A stretch of 64,000 nucleotides of DNA from an uncultured Pseudomonas sp. (GTDB taxonomy: Bacteria > Pseudomonadota > Gammaproteobacteria > Pseudomonadales > Pseudomonadaceae). Below are positions 44,937 through 53,488 of the stretch, piece after piece. Under the pieces are notes generated by a model. That model was not told the origin of the DNA and did not search any database. It saw only the letters and a program-made list of their open reading frames with translations. The position numbers and the translations under genes were made by a program. Position 1 is the stretch's first letter. Every line of letters begins with the position of its first letter. The DNA is taken from positions 1,116,001-1,180,000 of the forward strand of contig NZ_OX044366.1 in the NCBI RefSeq assembly GCF_943846705.1, read 5' to 3'.

Positions 44937-44992
44937 GTCTTTTAGACAGCTAATTATTTGAGTCTTAATGACATAAACAGTGTCCTTATGAC
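44937..44992. promoter_or_regulatory. Three NorR/FhpR enhancer sites
   Basis: Three GT-N7-AC motifs match the NorR consensus: 44937-44947 (inside the palindrome TGTCTTTTAGACA), 44962-44972 and 44982-44992. They lie 42-112 bp upstream of the hmp -24 box. The third covers the fhpR start codon (44988), so FhpR probably also limits its own expression. Confidence 0.7.
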
Positions 44993-46538
44993 AGCAAACC
45001 CGCTCGTTACTGCATTGATTCCCCTGGTCGCCGACCTATCTCGCGAACTGCCAGAAGCCGAACGCTATCGCCGTCTGCTGCAAGCGCTCAGGCAATTGCT
45101 GCCGTGCGATGCGGTGGCTTTGCTCAAACTCGACGGCGACACGCTTATCCCCTTAGCGGTCGAAGGCTTGAGCACCGACACCCTCGGCCGACGCTTTAAG
45201 CTCGACGAGCACCCGCGCCTACAAGCGTTACTGGCGCAACGCGGGCCCACCCGTTTTGCCACCGACTGCGACATGCCTGACCCCTATGACGGTCTGGTTG
45301 ACGGCCATCGTGGTCACCTGCCGGTACATGACTGCTTGGGTTGCCCGCTGTACGTGCAGGATCAACCCTGGGGGCTGCTGACCCTCGACTCGCTCGACCC
45401 CTCCAGCTTCGGCAAAGTCGACCTGGACAACCTGCAGGCCTTCGCCAGCCTGGCCGCCGCCACGGTAATGGCCAATGAACGGATCAACACCCTGCTGCAA
45501 CGCGTCGAAGATCAGCACCAACTGGCCGAAGCTTACAAGCAGGCCGCCGTACAGCATCGACCCCGCGAATTGATCGGCCAGAGCGCTGTACACAAACAAC
45601 TGCAGCAAGAAATTGCCCTGGTCGGCAACAGCGAGCTGAACGTGCTGATCAGTGGTGAAACTGGGGTTGGCAAAGAGCTGGTTGCCGAAGCCCTGCATGC
45701 CGCCTCGTTGCGTGCCAGCCGGCCGCTGATCAGCCTCAACTGTGCGGCGCTGCCGGATAACCTGGTAGAGAGTGAACTGTTCGGCCATGTGCGCGGCGCG
45801 TTTACCGGCGCGCACAACGAACGCCGCGGCAAATTCGAACTGGCCGATGGCGGCAGCCTGTTCCTCGATGAAATAGGTGAGTTGCCGCTGGCGGCGCAGG
45901 CCAAACTGCTGCGCGTGTTGCAGAGCGGCCAATTGCAGCGCGTCGGCGCCGACATGGAACAGCATGTGGATGTGCGCGTGTTGGCCGCGAGTAATCGTGA
46001 TCTGGCCGAGGAAGTACGCGCCGGACGCTTTCGCGCCGATCTCTACCACCGCCTCAGCGTTTACCCGCTAAAAGTCCCGGCGCTGCGCGAGCGTGGCCGC
46101 GACGTGCTGCTACTGGCTGGCTACTTTCTTGAGGAAAATCGCGCGCGTTTGGGGCTGCGCAACCTGCGCCTGACCCAGGCGGCGCAAACCAGCCTGCTGG
46201 CCTACAACTGGCCGGGCAATGTGCGCGAGCTGGAACACCTGATCGGCCGCGCCGCGCTCAAGGCATTGGCCAGCTGCAGCGAACGCCCACGCATTCTCAG
46301 TATCGACAGCCCGCACCTCGACCTGCCGCAGGGGTACAGCAGCCAAGCAGAGGCGCCAGTCGAAAACGCGCCACCCACCCAAAACATGCCGCTGCGTGAA
46401 GCTATCGATAGCTTTCAGAAACAGCTGATTAACCAAACGCTGCACCGCCATCAACATAAATGGGCAGCCGCTGCGCGCGAGCTGGGCATCGACCGCGCCA
46501 ACCTGATCCGCTTGGCCAAGCGCCTGGGTCTGCCGTAA
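44988..46538 (+). CDS. fhpR: NO-responsive sigma-54 activator (NorR/FhpR)
   Basis: The regulator has 516 residues from the ATG at 44988; a TTG at 44958 is possible but lacks a ribosome site. The N-terminal GAF domain (about 1-175) senses NO through iron. The AAA+ domain has Walker A SGETGVGKELV, the sigma-54 contact loop GAFTGAHNERRG and Walker B ADGGSLFLDEIGELP. A Fis-type helix-turn-helix ends the protein. It activates hmp. Confidence 0.94.
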   Translation: MTANPLVTALIPLVADLSRELPEAERYRRLLQALRQLLPCDAVALLKLDGDTLIPLAVEGLSTDTLGRRFKLDEHPRLQALLAQRGPTRFATDCDMPDPYDGLVDGHRGHLPVHDCLGCPLYVQDQPWGLLTLDSLDPSSFGKVDLDNLQAFASLAAATVMANERINTLLQRVEDQHQLAEAYKQAAVQHRPRELIGQSAVHKQLQQEIALVGNSELNVLISGETGVGKELVAEALHAASLRASRPLISLNCAALPDNLVESELFGHVRGAFTGAHNERRGKFELADGGSLFLDEIGELPLAAQAKLLRVLQSGQLQRVGADMEQHVDVRVLAASNRDLAEEVRAGRFRADLYHRLSVYPLKVPALRERGRDVLLLAGYFLEENRARLGLRNLRLTQAAQTSLLAYNWPGNVRELEHLIGRAALKALASCSERPRILSIDSPHLDLPQGYSSQAEAPVENAPPTQNMPLREAIDSFQKQLINQTLHRHQHKWAAAARELGIDRANLIRLAKRLGLP

Positions 46539-46694
46539 GCCAGGCCGACGACGCCTTGCCGTATTCAGCGGTGACTGCCAGGCGCCAAGTCCAGGCTCTA
46601 TACGCGAGGTCGCAGCACACTGGATGTACTGCAAGCAGACGTGGCGCCTGTACCATGTTGGCCCATGGAACCGTAATGCTGGAGATGAAGCCCC

Positions 46695-47156
46695 TTGCCT
46701 GACATCCACCCGCCCTTTCTTGACGAAATTGACCGCCAATTGATCGCGGCTCTGCAGATCAACGCCCGTGAAAGCGTGGCCATGCTCGCCCGGCAGATGG
46801 GCATTGCCCGCACCACCGTGACCTCCCGGCTGTCGCGGCTGGAAAAGGCCAACGTCATTACCGGTTACGGCGTGCGGCTGGGTCAACGAGTTGTGGATGG
46901 CGGGCTGCAGGCGTATGTCGGGATCAAGGTGCAACCGCGCTCCGGCAAAGAGGTACTGCGTCGCCTCGGCGCCATGGCCCAGGTTCAACAACTGTGCGCG
47001 GTCAGTGGCGAGTTTGATTACGTCGCGTGGCTGCGCACCGACTCACCGGAGCAACTGGATCAGCTGCTCGATCAGATCGGCAGCGTAGATGGCGTGGAGA
47101 AGACCACCACGTCCATCATCCTCAGCAGCAAGATTGATCGCGGGCAGCCGGTTTAA
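46695..47156 (+). CDS. Lrp/AsnC-family regulator
   Basis: This Lrp-type protein has 153 residues and starts at a TTG at 46695, ten bases after GGAG. The N-terminal helix-turn-helix is LDEIDRQLIAALQINARESV, then ARTTVTSRLSRLEKANVI. The C-terminal RAM domain senses amino acids. It precedes davBA in the same direction, as an AsnC-type gene does in P. putida, so control of lysine monooxygenase genes by lysine is likely. Confidence 0.85.
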   Translation: MPDIHPPFLDEIDRQLIAALQINARESVAMLARQMGIARTTVTSRLSRLEKANVITGYGVRLGQRVVDGGLQAYVGIKVQPRSGKEVLRRLGAMAQVQQLCAVSGEFDYVAWLRTDSPEQLDQLLDQIGSVDGVEKTTTSIILSSKIDRGQPV

Positions 47157-47361
47157 GTGTTAAACGGCAACCTCGGCGCTTAAGCAGGCCTGAGGATCAC
47201 AAGCCGGACAATTTGTAATATTTACTCGTCATAGTGATCAATAAGCTTTCACTACGACGACACTTTGCGTCTTATTAACGTGTTCCACGCGCTCTAAAAT
47301 GGCTTCATCCGCTCCTATACTCAGCTGCGTATGACGCATCGAGTCGCCCTCAAGGTCAGCC

Positions 47362-49044
47362 ATGAACACGAAAAATCGCCATCCCGCAGACGGTAAGAAA
47401 CCAGTCACGATTTTCGGCCCGGACTTTCCGTTCGCCTTTGACTACTGGATCGAACACCCGGCAGGTCTGGGCAGCATTCCTGCGCACAACCATGGCGCCG
47501 AAGTGGCGATTATTGGCGCGGGCATCGCCGGCCTGGTGGCCGCCTACGAGCTGATGAAAATGGGCCTCAAGCCCGTCGTCTACGAGGCCTCGAAAATGGG
47601 CGGGCGCCTGCGCTCGCAGGCATTCAACGGCGCCGAAGGCATCATCGCCGAACTGGGCGGCATGCGCTTCCCGGTATCGTCCACCGCGTTCTATCACTAC
47701 GTCGACAAACTCGGCCTGGAAACCAAACCCTTCCCCAACCCGCTGACGCCTGCATCAGGCAGCACCGTCATCGACCTTGAAGGCAAAACCCACTACGCCG
47801 AAAAGCTCGCGGATCTCCCTGCGCTGTTCCAAGAAGTGGCTGACGCCTGGGCCGATGCTTTGGAAGCCGGCGCGCAGTTCGCCGATATCCAGCAGGCGAT
47901 TCGCGAGCGTGACGTGCCACGCCTCAAAGAGCTGTGGAACACCTTGGTGCCGCTGTGGGACGACCGCACCTTCTACGATTTCGTCGCCACCTCGAAAGCT
48001 TTCGCCAAGCTCTCGTTCCATCACCGCGAAGTATTCGGCCAGGTCGGCTTCGGCACCGGCGGCTGGGACTCGGACTTCCCCAACTCGATGCTGGAAATCT
48101 TCCGCGTAGTGATGACCAACTGCGATGACCACCAGCACCTGGTCGTCGGTGGCGTCGAGCAGGTGCCGCTGGGCATCTGGCGGCATGTGCCCGAGCGCTG
48201 CGTGCACTGGCCAGAGGGCACCAGCCTCAGCAGCCTGCACCACGGCGCGCCGCGTGCCGGCGTGAAGAAAATTGCCCATGCGGCTGACGGCCGTTTCGCC
48301 GTCACCGACAACTGGGGCGATACCCGCGAATACGCTGCCGTCCTGACCACCTGCCAGAGCTGGCTGCTGACCACCCAGATCGAATGCGACGAAACCCTGT
48401 TCTCGCAGAAAATGTGGATGGCTCTGGATCGCACCCGCTACATGCAATCATCGAAAACCTTCGTGATGGTCGACCGGCCATTCTGGAAGGACAAGGACCC
48501 GCAAACCGGCCGCGACCTGATGAGCATGACCCTCACCGATCGCCTGACTCGTGGCACCTACCTGTTCGACAACGGCGACGACAAACCCGGGGTGATTTGC
48601 CTGTCGTATTCGTGGATGAGTGACGCGCTGAAAATGCTCCCGCACCCCGTGGAAAAGCGGGTGAAACTGGCACTGGATGCGTTGAAAAAAATCTACCCAA
48701 AGGTCGACATTGCCGCACGAATCATTGGCGACCCGATCACCGTTTCATGGGAAGCCGACCCGCACTTCCTCGGTGCGTTCAAAGGCGCATTGCCCGGCCA
48801 TTACCGTTACAACCAGCGTATGTACGCACACTTTATGCAGGACGATATGCCCGCCGAGCAACGCGGCATCTTTATCGCCGGTGACGATGTGTCATGGACG
48901 CCAGCCTGGGTCGAAGGCGCGGTACAGACCTCGCTCAACGCAGTGTGGGGCATCATGAAACACTTCGGCGGTGCCACTCACGTCGAAAACCCGGGGCCCG
49001 GCGATGTATTCAACGAAATCGGCCCGATTGCCCTGCCCGAGTAA
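47362..49044 (+). CDS. davB: L-lysine 2-monooxygenase
   Basis: This flavin monoamine oxidase-family protein has 560 residues, the same length I recall for P. putida DavB. The FAD motif VAIIGAGIAGLVAAYELMKMG begins near residue 48, followed by EASKMGGRLRSQ. The C-terminal FAD contact is IFIAGDDVSWTPAWVEGAVQ. It decarboxylates and oxygenates lysine to 5-aminovaleramide. davA follows after 11 bp. Confidence 0.92.
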   Translation: MNTKNRHPADGKKPVTIFGPDFPFAFDYWIEHPAGLGSIPAHNHGAEVAIIGAGIAGLVAAYELMKMGLKPVVYEASKMGGRLRSQAFNGAEGIIAELGGMRFPVSSTAFYHYVDKLGLETKPFPNPLTPASGSTVIDLEGKTHYAEKLADLPALFQEVADAWADALEAGAQFADIQQAIRERDVPRLKELWNTLVPLWDDRTFYDFVATSKAFAKLSFHHREVFGQVGFGTGGWDSDFPNSMLEIFRVVMTNCDDHQHLVVGGVEQVPLGIWRHVPERCVHWPEGTSLSSLHHGAPRAGVKKIAHAADGRFAVTDNWGDTREYAAVLTTCQSWLLTTQIECDETLFSQKMWMALDRTRYMQSSKTFVMVDRPFWKDKDPQTGRDLMSMTLTDRLTRGTYLFDNGDDKPGVICLSYSWMSDALKMLPHPVEKRVKLALDALKKIYPKVDIAARIIGDPITVSWEADPHFLGAFKGALPGHYRYNQRMYAHFMQDDMPAEQRGIFIAGDDVSWTPAWVEGAVQTSLNAVWGIMKHFGGATHVENPGPGDVFNEIGPIALPE

Positions 49045-49055
49045 AAGGAACAGCC

Positions 49056-49838
49056 ATGCGCGTAGCCCTTTACCAATGCCCGCCGCAGCCTCTGGATGTC
49101 GCCGGCAATCTGCAGCGCTTGCAGCAATTCGCGCGGCAAGCCAAAGGCGCGGACCTGCTGGTGCTGCCGGAAATGTTCCTGACGGGCTACAACATCGGCA
49201 GTGATGCCGTCAGCCGACTGGCTGAAGCGTGCGACGGTGAGTCAGCCCAGCAGATCGCCGACATCGCCAAAACGGTGGGGCTCGCCATTGTGTATGGCTA
49301 CCCCGAGCGCGCCGACGACGGCCAGATCTACAACGCGGTGCAATTGATCGACGCCCATGGCCAGCGCCTGGGCAACTACCGCAAGACGCACCTGTTCGGC
49401 GAACTGGACCACTCGATGTTCAGTGCCGGGAACAATGACTGCCCGTTGATCGAATTCCATGGCTGGAAGCTCGGCTTGCTCATCTGTTACGACCTAGAGT
49501 TCCCGGAGAACGCCCGACGTCTGGCCCTGGCCGGCGCCGAGATGATCCTGGTGCCAACCGCGAACATGACTCCCTATGACTTTATCGCCGACGTCACCGT
49601 GCGTGCCCGCGCGTTCGAAAACCAGTGTTACGTGGCCTACGCCAACTACTGCGCCAGCGAGGGCGACATCCATTACTGCGGCCAAAGCAGCATTGCAGCG
49701 CCGGACGGCAGCCGCCTCGCCCAGGCCGGGCTCGATGAGACACTGATTGTCGGCGAGTTGGATCGTCAGCTGATGAACGACTCCAGAGCAGCCAACCGCT
49801 ACTTCCTAGATCGCCGCCCCGAGCTAAACAATCCCTGA
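49056..49838 (+). CDS. davA: 5-aminovaleramidase (nitrilase family)
   Basis: The carbon-nitrogen hydrolase has 260 residues from the ATG at 49056, with AAAAGGAA upstream. The catalytic triad is Glu in LPEMFLTGYN, Lys in YRKTHLFGELD and Cys in LLICYDLEFPE. It hydrolyses 5-aminovaleramide to 5-aminovalerate and ammonia, directly after DavB in the pathway and the operon. Confidence 0.93.
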   Translation: MRVALYQCPPQPLDVAGNLQRLQQFARQAKGADLLVLPEMFLTGYNIGSDAVSRLAEACDGESAQQIADIAKTVGLAIVYGYPERADDGQIYNAVQLIDAHGQRLGNYRKTHLFGELDHSMFSAGNNDCPLIEFHGWKLGLLICYDLEFPENARRLALAGAEMILVPTANMTPYDFIADVTVRARAFENQCYVAYANYCASEGDIHYCGQSSIAAPDGSRLAQAGLDETLIVGELDRQLMNDSRAANRYFLDRRPELNNP

Positions 49839-49956
49839 ACCAGAACGTCCACCGGCGCTCGGAAGCTGAGGGCGTTGGCCACGCTGCTGTGGATAGGTTC
49901 CGAGTGCCTATTTGTATAAGGACAAAATGAATACTGATGGGCATAGCACAAACAAA

Positions 49957-49984
49957 AAGGGCCTAGGTTTTCACCTAAGCCCTT
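49957..49984 (-). terminator. Terminator of the tRNA-Arg gene
   Basis: On the minus strand AAGGGCTTAGGT-GAAA-ACCTAGGCCCTT followed by TTTTG forms a 12-bp stem with one mismatch and a GAAA loop, just beyond the tRNA 3' end. Confidence 0.85.
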
Positions 49985-49992
49985 GATTTGTA

Positions 49993-50069
49993 TGGCGCAC
50001 CAGGCGGGATTCGAACCCACGACCACTGCCTTCGGAGGGCAGTACTCTATCCAGCTGAGCTACTGGTGC
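49993..50069 (-). tRNA. tRNA-Arg (anticodon CCG)
   Basis: The reverse strand folds as a complete 77-nt cloverleaf with encoded CCA. The acceptor stem is GCACCAG/CTGGTGC, the D-arm contains AGCTCAGCTGGATAGAGT, the anticodon stem-loop is CTGCC-CTCCGAA-GGCAG with anticodon CCG, and the T-arm has GGTTCGAATCC. It reads CGG arginine codons. There is no integrase nearby, so no sign of use as an attachment site. Confidence 0.97.
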
Positions 50070-50402
50070 AGCGCGGCGCAATCATACGCATCTCGCTGGC
50101 GGGCGTCCATGCCGCTCCATTGTTCGTGATTCTGCACGCAGACCGCCGCCTCGCTGTTGAGCTGCCATAAACAGCAAATACCTGCATGTATCGTTAATTT
50201 TTTCGAACAGGCTATTGCCCTTTACCCCTCGCGACCCTAGGATTCGTTTGAGATTTCAAACGCTCTAGCTGAAACCATGTGCAGTACGCTTTTTTACCGC
50301 ACATCAGCAATATGAGCCCAATGATAAAGCCTTACTGCGCTGCAGTGCGGCCCATTCGATGACACGTACCGATGCCAGGGTGTCGGATTTGAGGAGACTG
50401 CC
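50070..50402. other. Intergenic region upstream of davD
   Basis: This is 333 bp without a gene. It holds the tRNA promoter (minus strand, not resolved) and the davD promoter and operator at 50215-50262. The remaining 140 bp up to the davD start would be the 5' leader; it has no clear riboswitch-like structure. GAGGAG precedes the davD ATG. Confidence 0.6.
50215..50262 (+). promoter_or_regulatory. davD promoter and downstream palindrome
   Basis: TTGCCC (50215-50220), a 17-bp spacer and TAGGAT (50238-50243) repeat the core of the gcdH and gcdG promoters. Directly after the -10 lies CGTTTGAGATTTCAAACG (50245-50262), a perfect 7-bp inverted repeat with a 4-bp centre, placed where a repressor would cover the start of transcription. 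The GcdR-type block is not present here. Confidence 0.65.
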
Positions 50403-51851
50403 ATGCAATTGAAAGACACCCAGCTGTTCCGTCAGCAGGCGTATATCGACGGTACTTGGCTGGACGCCGACAGCGGCCAGACCATCAAGGTCAATAACCC
50501 AGCCACCGGCGAGATAATTGGCAGCGTGCCGAAGATGGGCACCGCCGAAACCCGTCGCGCCATCGAAGCCGCCGACCGTGCGTTGCCGGCCTGGCGTGCA
50601 CTGACCGCCAAAGACCGTGCGAACAAACTGCGCCGCTGGTTTGAACTGATGATCGAAAACCAGGACGACCTCGGTCGTCTGATGACCCTGGAGCAAGGTA
50701 AGCCACTGGCCGAAGCCAAGGGTGAGATTGTCTACGCAGCGTCCTTCCTCGAGTGGTTCGCCGAAGAAGCCAAGCGCGTCTACGGCGACGTGATTCCTGG
50801 CCATCAGCCGGACAAACGCCTGATCGTGATCAAGCAGCCAATCGGCGTGACCGCGGCGATCACGCCGTGGAATTTCCCGGCGGCGATGATTACCCGTAAA
50901 GCCGGCCCAGCACTGGCTGCCGGTTGCACCATGGTGCTCAAGCCGGCGTCGCAAACCCCCTATTCTGCCTTAGCACTGGCCGAACTGGCCGAACGTGCCG
51001 GCATCCCGAAAGGCGTGTTCAGCGTGGTCACCGGCAGCGCCGGCGAAGTCGGCAGCGAACTGACCAGCAACCCGATCGTGCGTAAGTTGAGCTTCACCGG
51101 CTCCACCGAAATCGGTCGCCAGCTGATGGCCGAATGCGCCAAGGACATCAAGAAGGTCTCCCTGGAACTGGGCGGCAACGCGCCGTTCATCGTGTTCGAC
51201 GACGCCGATCTGGATAAGGCGGTAGAAGGCGCGATCATTTCCAAGTACCGCAACAACGGCCAGACCTGCGTCTGCGCCAACCGTCTGTACATTCAGGACG
51301 GCGTGTATGACGCCTTCGCCGAAAAGCTGGCCGCCGCCGTAACCAAGCTGCAAATCGGTAATGGCCTGGAAGACGGCACCACCACCGGGCCACTGATCGA
51401 CGACAAGGCCGTAGCCAAGGTGCAGGAACACATTGCCGACGCATTGAGCAAAGGCGCACGCCTGCTCGCCGGTGGCAAGCCACACGCCCTGGGCGGCAGC
51501 TTCTTCGAGCCGACCATTCTGGTCGACGTGCCGAATAACGCGGCCGTCGCCAAGGAAGAAACCTTCGGCCCGCTAGCGCCGCTGTTCCGCTTTAAGGACG
51601 AGGCCGACGTGATCGCCATGGCCAACGACACCGAGTTCGGCCTGGCCTCATACTTCTATGCCCGCGACCTCGGTCGTGTGTTCCGTGTAGCGGAAGCGCT
51701 GGAGTACGGCATGGTGGGCGTTAACACCGGTTTGATATCCAATGAAGTCGCGCCGTTCGGCGGCGTGAAAGCCTCCGGCCTGGGCCGCGAAGGCTCGAAG
51801 TACGGCATTGAGGACTATCTGGAAATTAAGTACCTCTGCCTGGGCATCTAG
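50403..51851 (+). CDS. davD: Glutarate semialdehyde / succinate semialdehyde dehydrogenase
   Basis: This aldehyde dehydrogenase has 482 residues. The motifs are TPWNFPAAMITRKAGPALAA, the Glu in LELGGNAPFIVFDDAD and the catalytic Cys in NNGQTCVCANRLYIQ. It is the davD/gabD type that oxidises glutarate semialdehyde (and succinate semialdehyde) with NADP. It is followed by davT. In pseudomonads the pair completes 5-aminovalerate degradation to glutarate. Confidence 0.93.
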   Translation: MQLKDTQLFRQQAYIDGTWLDADSGQTIKVNNPATGEIIGSVPKMGTAETRRAIEAADRALPAWRALTAKDRANKLRRWFELMIENQDDLGRLMTLEQGKPLAEAKGEIVYAASFLEWFAEEAKRVYGDVIPGHQPDKRLIVIKQPIGVTAAITPWNFPAAMITRKAGPALAAGCTMVLKPASQTPYSALALAELAERAGIPKGVFSVVTGSAGEVGSELTSNPIVRKLSFTGSTEIGRQLMAECAKDIKKVSLELGGNAPFIVFDDADLDKAVEGAIISKYRNNGQTCVCANRLYIQDGVYDAFAEKLAAAVTKLQIGNGLEDGTTTGPLIDDKAVAKVQEHIADALSKGARLLAGGKPHALGGSFFEPTILVDVPNNAAVAKEETFGPLAPLFRFKDEADVIAMANDTEFGLASYFYARDLGRVFRVAEALEYGMVGVNTGLISNEVAPFGGVKASGLGREGSKYGIEDYLEIKYLCLGI

Positions 51852-52119
51852 GTAGTCGCTACTGCGCTTCGGTGATGCTGCGTTGGCAGGGCCGGGGGAA
51901 ATGCTCATTGGCAACAGCCACTCCGCATTTTCCCAGCCCCGCCGCCTTGCCTGACCTGCGCTCGCTACGCTCCGTTAGAGTGCTGTATCCAGTAAGACAA
52001 AAGAATTTTCCCTGTGGCCGGGAGGGCTGTAGCAGTCGATCATCGAATGCTGCTTTGGCGCTAACCCAGCTATTTCATCCTTGAACTACACCGACCGATG
52101 AGCGGTGAATGAGGACTGT

Positions 52120-53400
52120 ATGAGCAAGACCAACGAATCTTTGATGCAACGCCGCACCGCTGCCGTTCCACGCGGCGTGGGCCAGATCCACCCGATCTTC
52201 GCTGAGCGCGCGGAAAACGCCACTGTATGGGACGTCGAAGGCCGTGAGTTTATCGACTTCGCCGGTGGTATCGCCGTACTCAACACCGGCCACCTGCACC
52301 CGAAGGTGGTAGCCGCCGTACAGGAGCAGCTGACCAAGCTGTCGCACACTTGCTTCCAGGTGCTGGCTTACGAACCTTATGTCGAGCTGTGTGAAGAAAT
52401 CGCCAAGCGCGTACCCGGTGATTTCGCCAAGAAAACCCTGCTGGTGACCTCCGGTTCAGAAGCCGTGGAAAACGCCGTGAAGATTGCCCGCGCCGCCACT
52501 GGCCGCGCCGGCGTGATCGCCTTCACCGGTGCCTACCACGGCCGCACCATGATGACCCTGAGCCTGACCGGTAAAGTCGCGCCGTATGCTGCCGGCATGG
52601 GCCTGATGCCAGCTGGCGTGTACCGCGCCCAGTCGCCGTGCGAACTGCACGGGGTGAGCGAAGACGAGTCCATCGCCAGCATCGAACGCATCTTCAAGAA
52701 CGATGCGCAGCCGCAAGATATCGCGGCAATCATCATCGAGCCGGTGCAGGGCGAGGGCGGCTTCTACACCAACTCCCCAGCATTTATGCAGCGCCTGCGC
52801 GCCCTGTGCGATGAGCACGGCATTCTGTTGATCGCTGACGAAGTGCAGACTGGCGCGGGTCGTACCGGCACCTTCTTTGCCACCGAGCAACTGGGCGTGA
52901 TTCCGGACCTGACTACCTTCGCCAAGTCGGTAGGCGGTGGCTTCCCGATCTCTGGCGTATGCGGCAAAGCCGAGATCATGGATGTGATCGCACCTGGCGG
53001 CCTCGGCGGCACCTATGCGGGCAGCCCGATTGCCTGCGCAGCGGCCTTGGCCGTGTTGCAGGTCTTCGACGAAGAAAACCTGCTGCAGCGCTCGCAAGCG
53101 CTGGGTGAGAAAGTCAAAACTGGTCTGCGTGCGATCCAAGCCAAGCACAAGGTGATTGGCGACGTCCGTGGCCTGGGCTCGATGATTGCCATTGAACTGT
53201 TCGAAGCTGACGAGAAGCGCACCCCGGCAGCAGCCCTGGTCGGCAAAATCGTTGTCCGTGCACGCGAAAAGGGCCTGATCCTGCTGTCGTGCGGCACCCA
53301 CTACAACGTTATTCGCTTCCTGATGCCTGTGACCATTCCCGACGCACAACTGGAGAAGGGCCTGGCGATTCTCGCCGAGTGCTTCGACGAGCTGGCATAA
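52120..53400 (+). CDS. davT: 5-aminovalerate / GABA aminotransferase
   Basis: This class III aminotransferase has 426 residues, starting at the ATG at 52120 (MSKTNESLMQRRTAAVPRGV). Motifs are VTSGSEAVENAVKIAR, AYHGRTMMTLSLTG, ADEVQTGAGRTG and the Lys in TFAKSVGGGFPISG. It transfers the amino group of 5-aminovalerate or GABA to 2-oxoglutarate. It lies 268 bp after davD, a longer gap than usual within an operon, and is followed by a strong terminator. Confidence 0.93.
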   Translation: MSKTNESLMQRRTAAVPRGVGQIHPIFAERAENATVWDVEGREFIDFAGGIAVLNTGHLHPKVVAAVQEQLTKLSHTCFQVLAYEPYVELCEEIAKRVPGDFAKKTLLVTSGSEAVENAVKIARAATGRAGVIAFTGAYHGRTMMTLSLTGKVAPYAAGMGLMPAGVYRAQSPCELHGVSEDESIASIERIFKNDAQPQDIAAIIIEPVQGEGGFYTNSPAFMQRLRALCDEHGILLIADEVQTGAGRTGTFFATEQLGVIPDLTTFAKSVGGGFPISGVCGKAEIMDVIAPGGLGGTYAGSPIACAAALAVLQVFDEENLLQRSQALGEKVKTGLRAIQAKHKVIGDVRGLGSMIAIELFEADEKRTPAAALVGKIVVRAREKGLILLSCGTHYNVIRFLMPVTIPDAQLEKGLAILAECFDELA

Positions 53401-53423
53401 ACGTAAAGCTGCACCCGGCAATA

Positions 53424-53449
53424 AAAAGACCCGCTTCGGCGGGTCTTTT
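53424..53449 (+). terminator. Terminator of davT
   Basis: AAAAGACCCGC-TTCG-GCGGGTCTTTT has a perfect 11-bp stem, a UUCG loop and a T-run, 24 bp after the davT stop. It can also serve the convergent gene in part. Confidence 0.92.
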
Positions 53450-53488
53450 GCGTTTGCACTGCTGCCGCGAGACAAGCGGAGCGCCGCG

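Noticed and set aside
49993..50069. The tRNA-Arg gene as an integration site of a mobile element
   Set aside because: No integrase or direct repeat of the tRNA 3' end was noticed, and the flanking genes are core catabolic genes.
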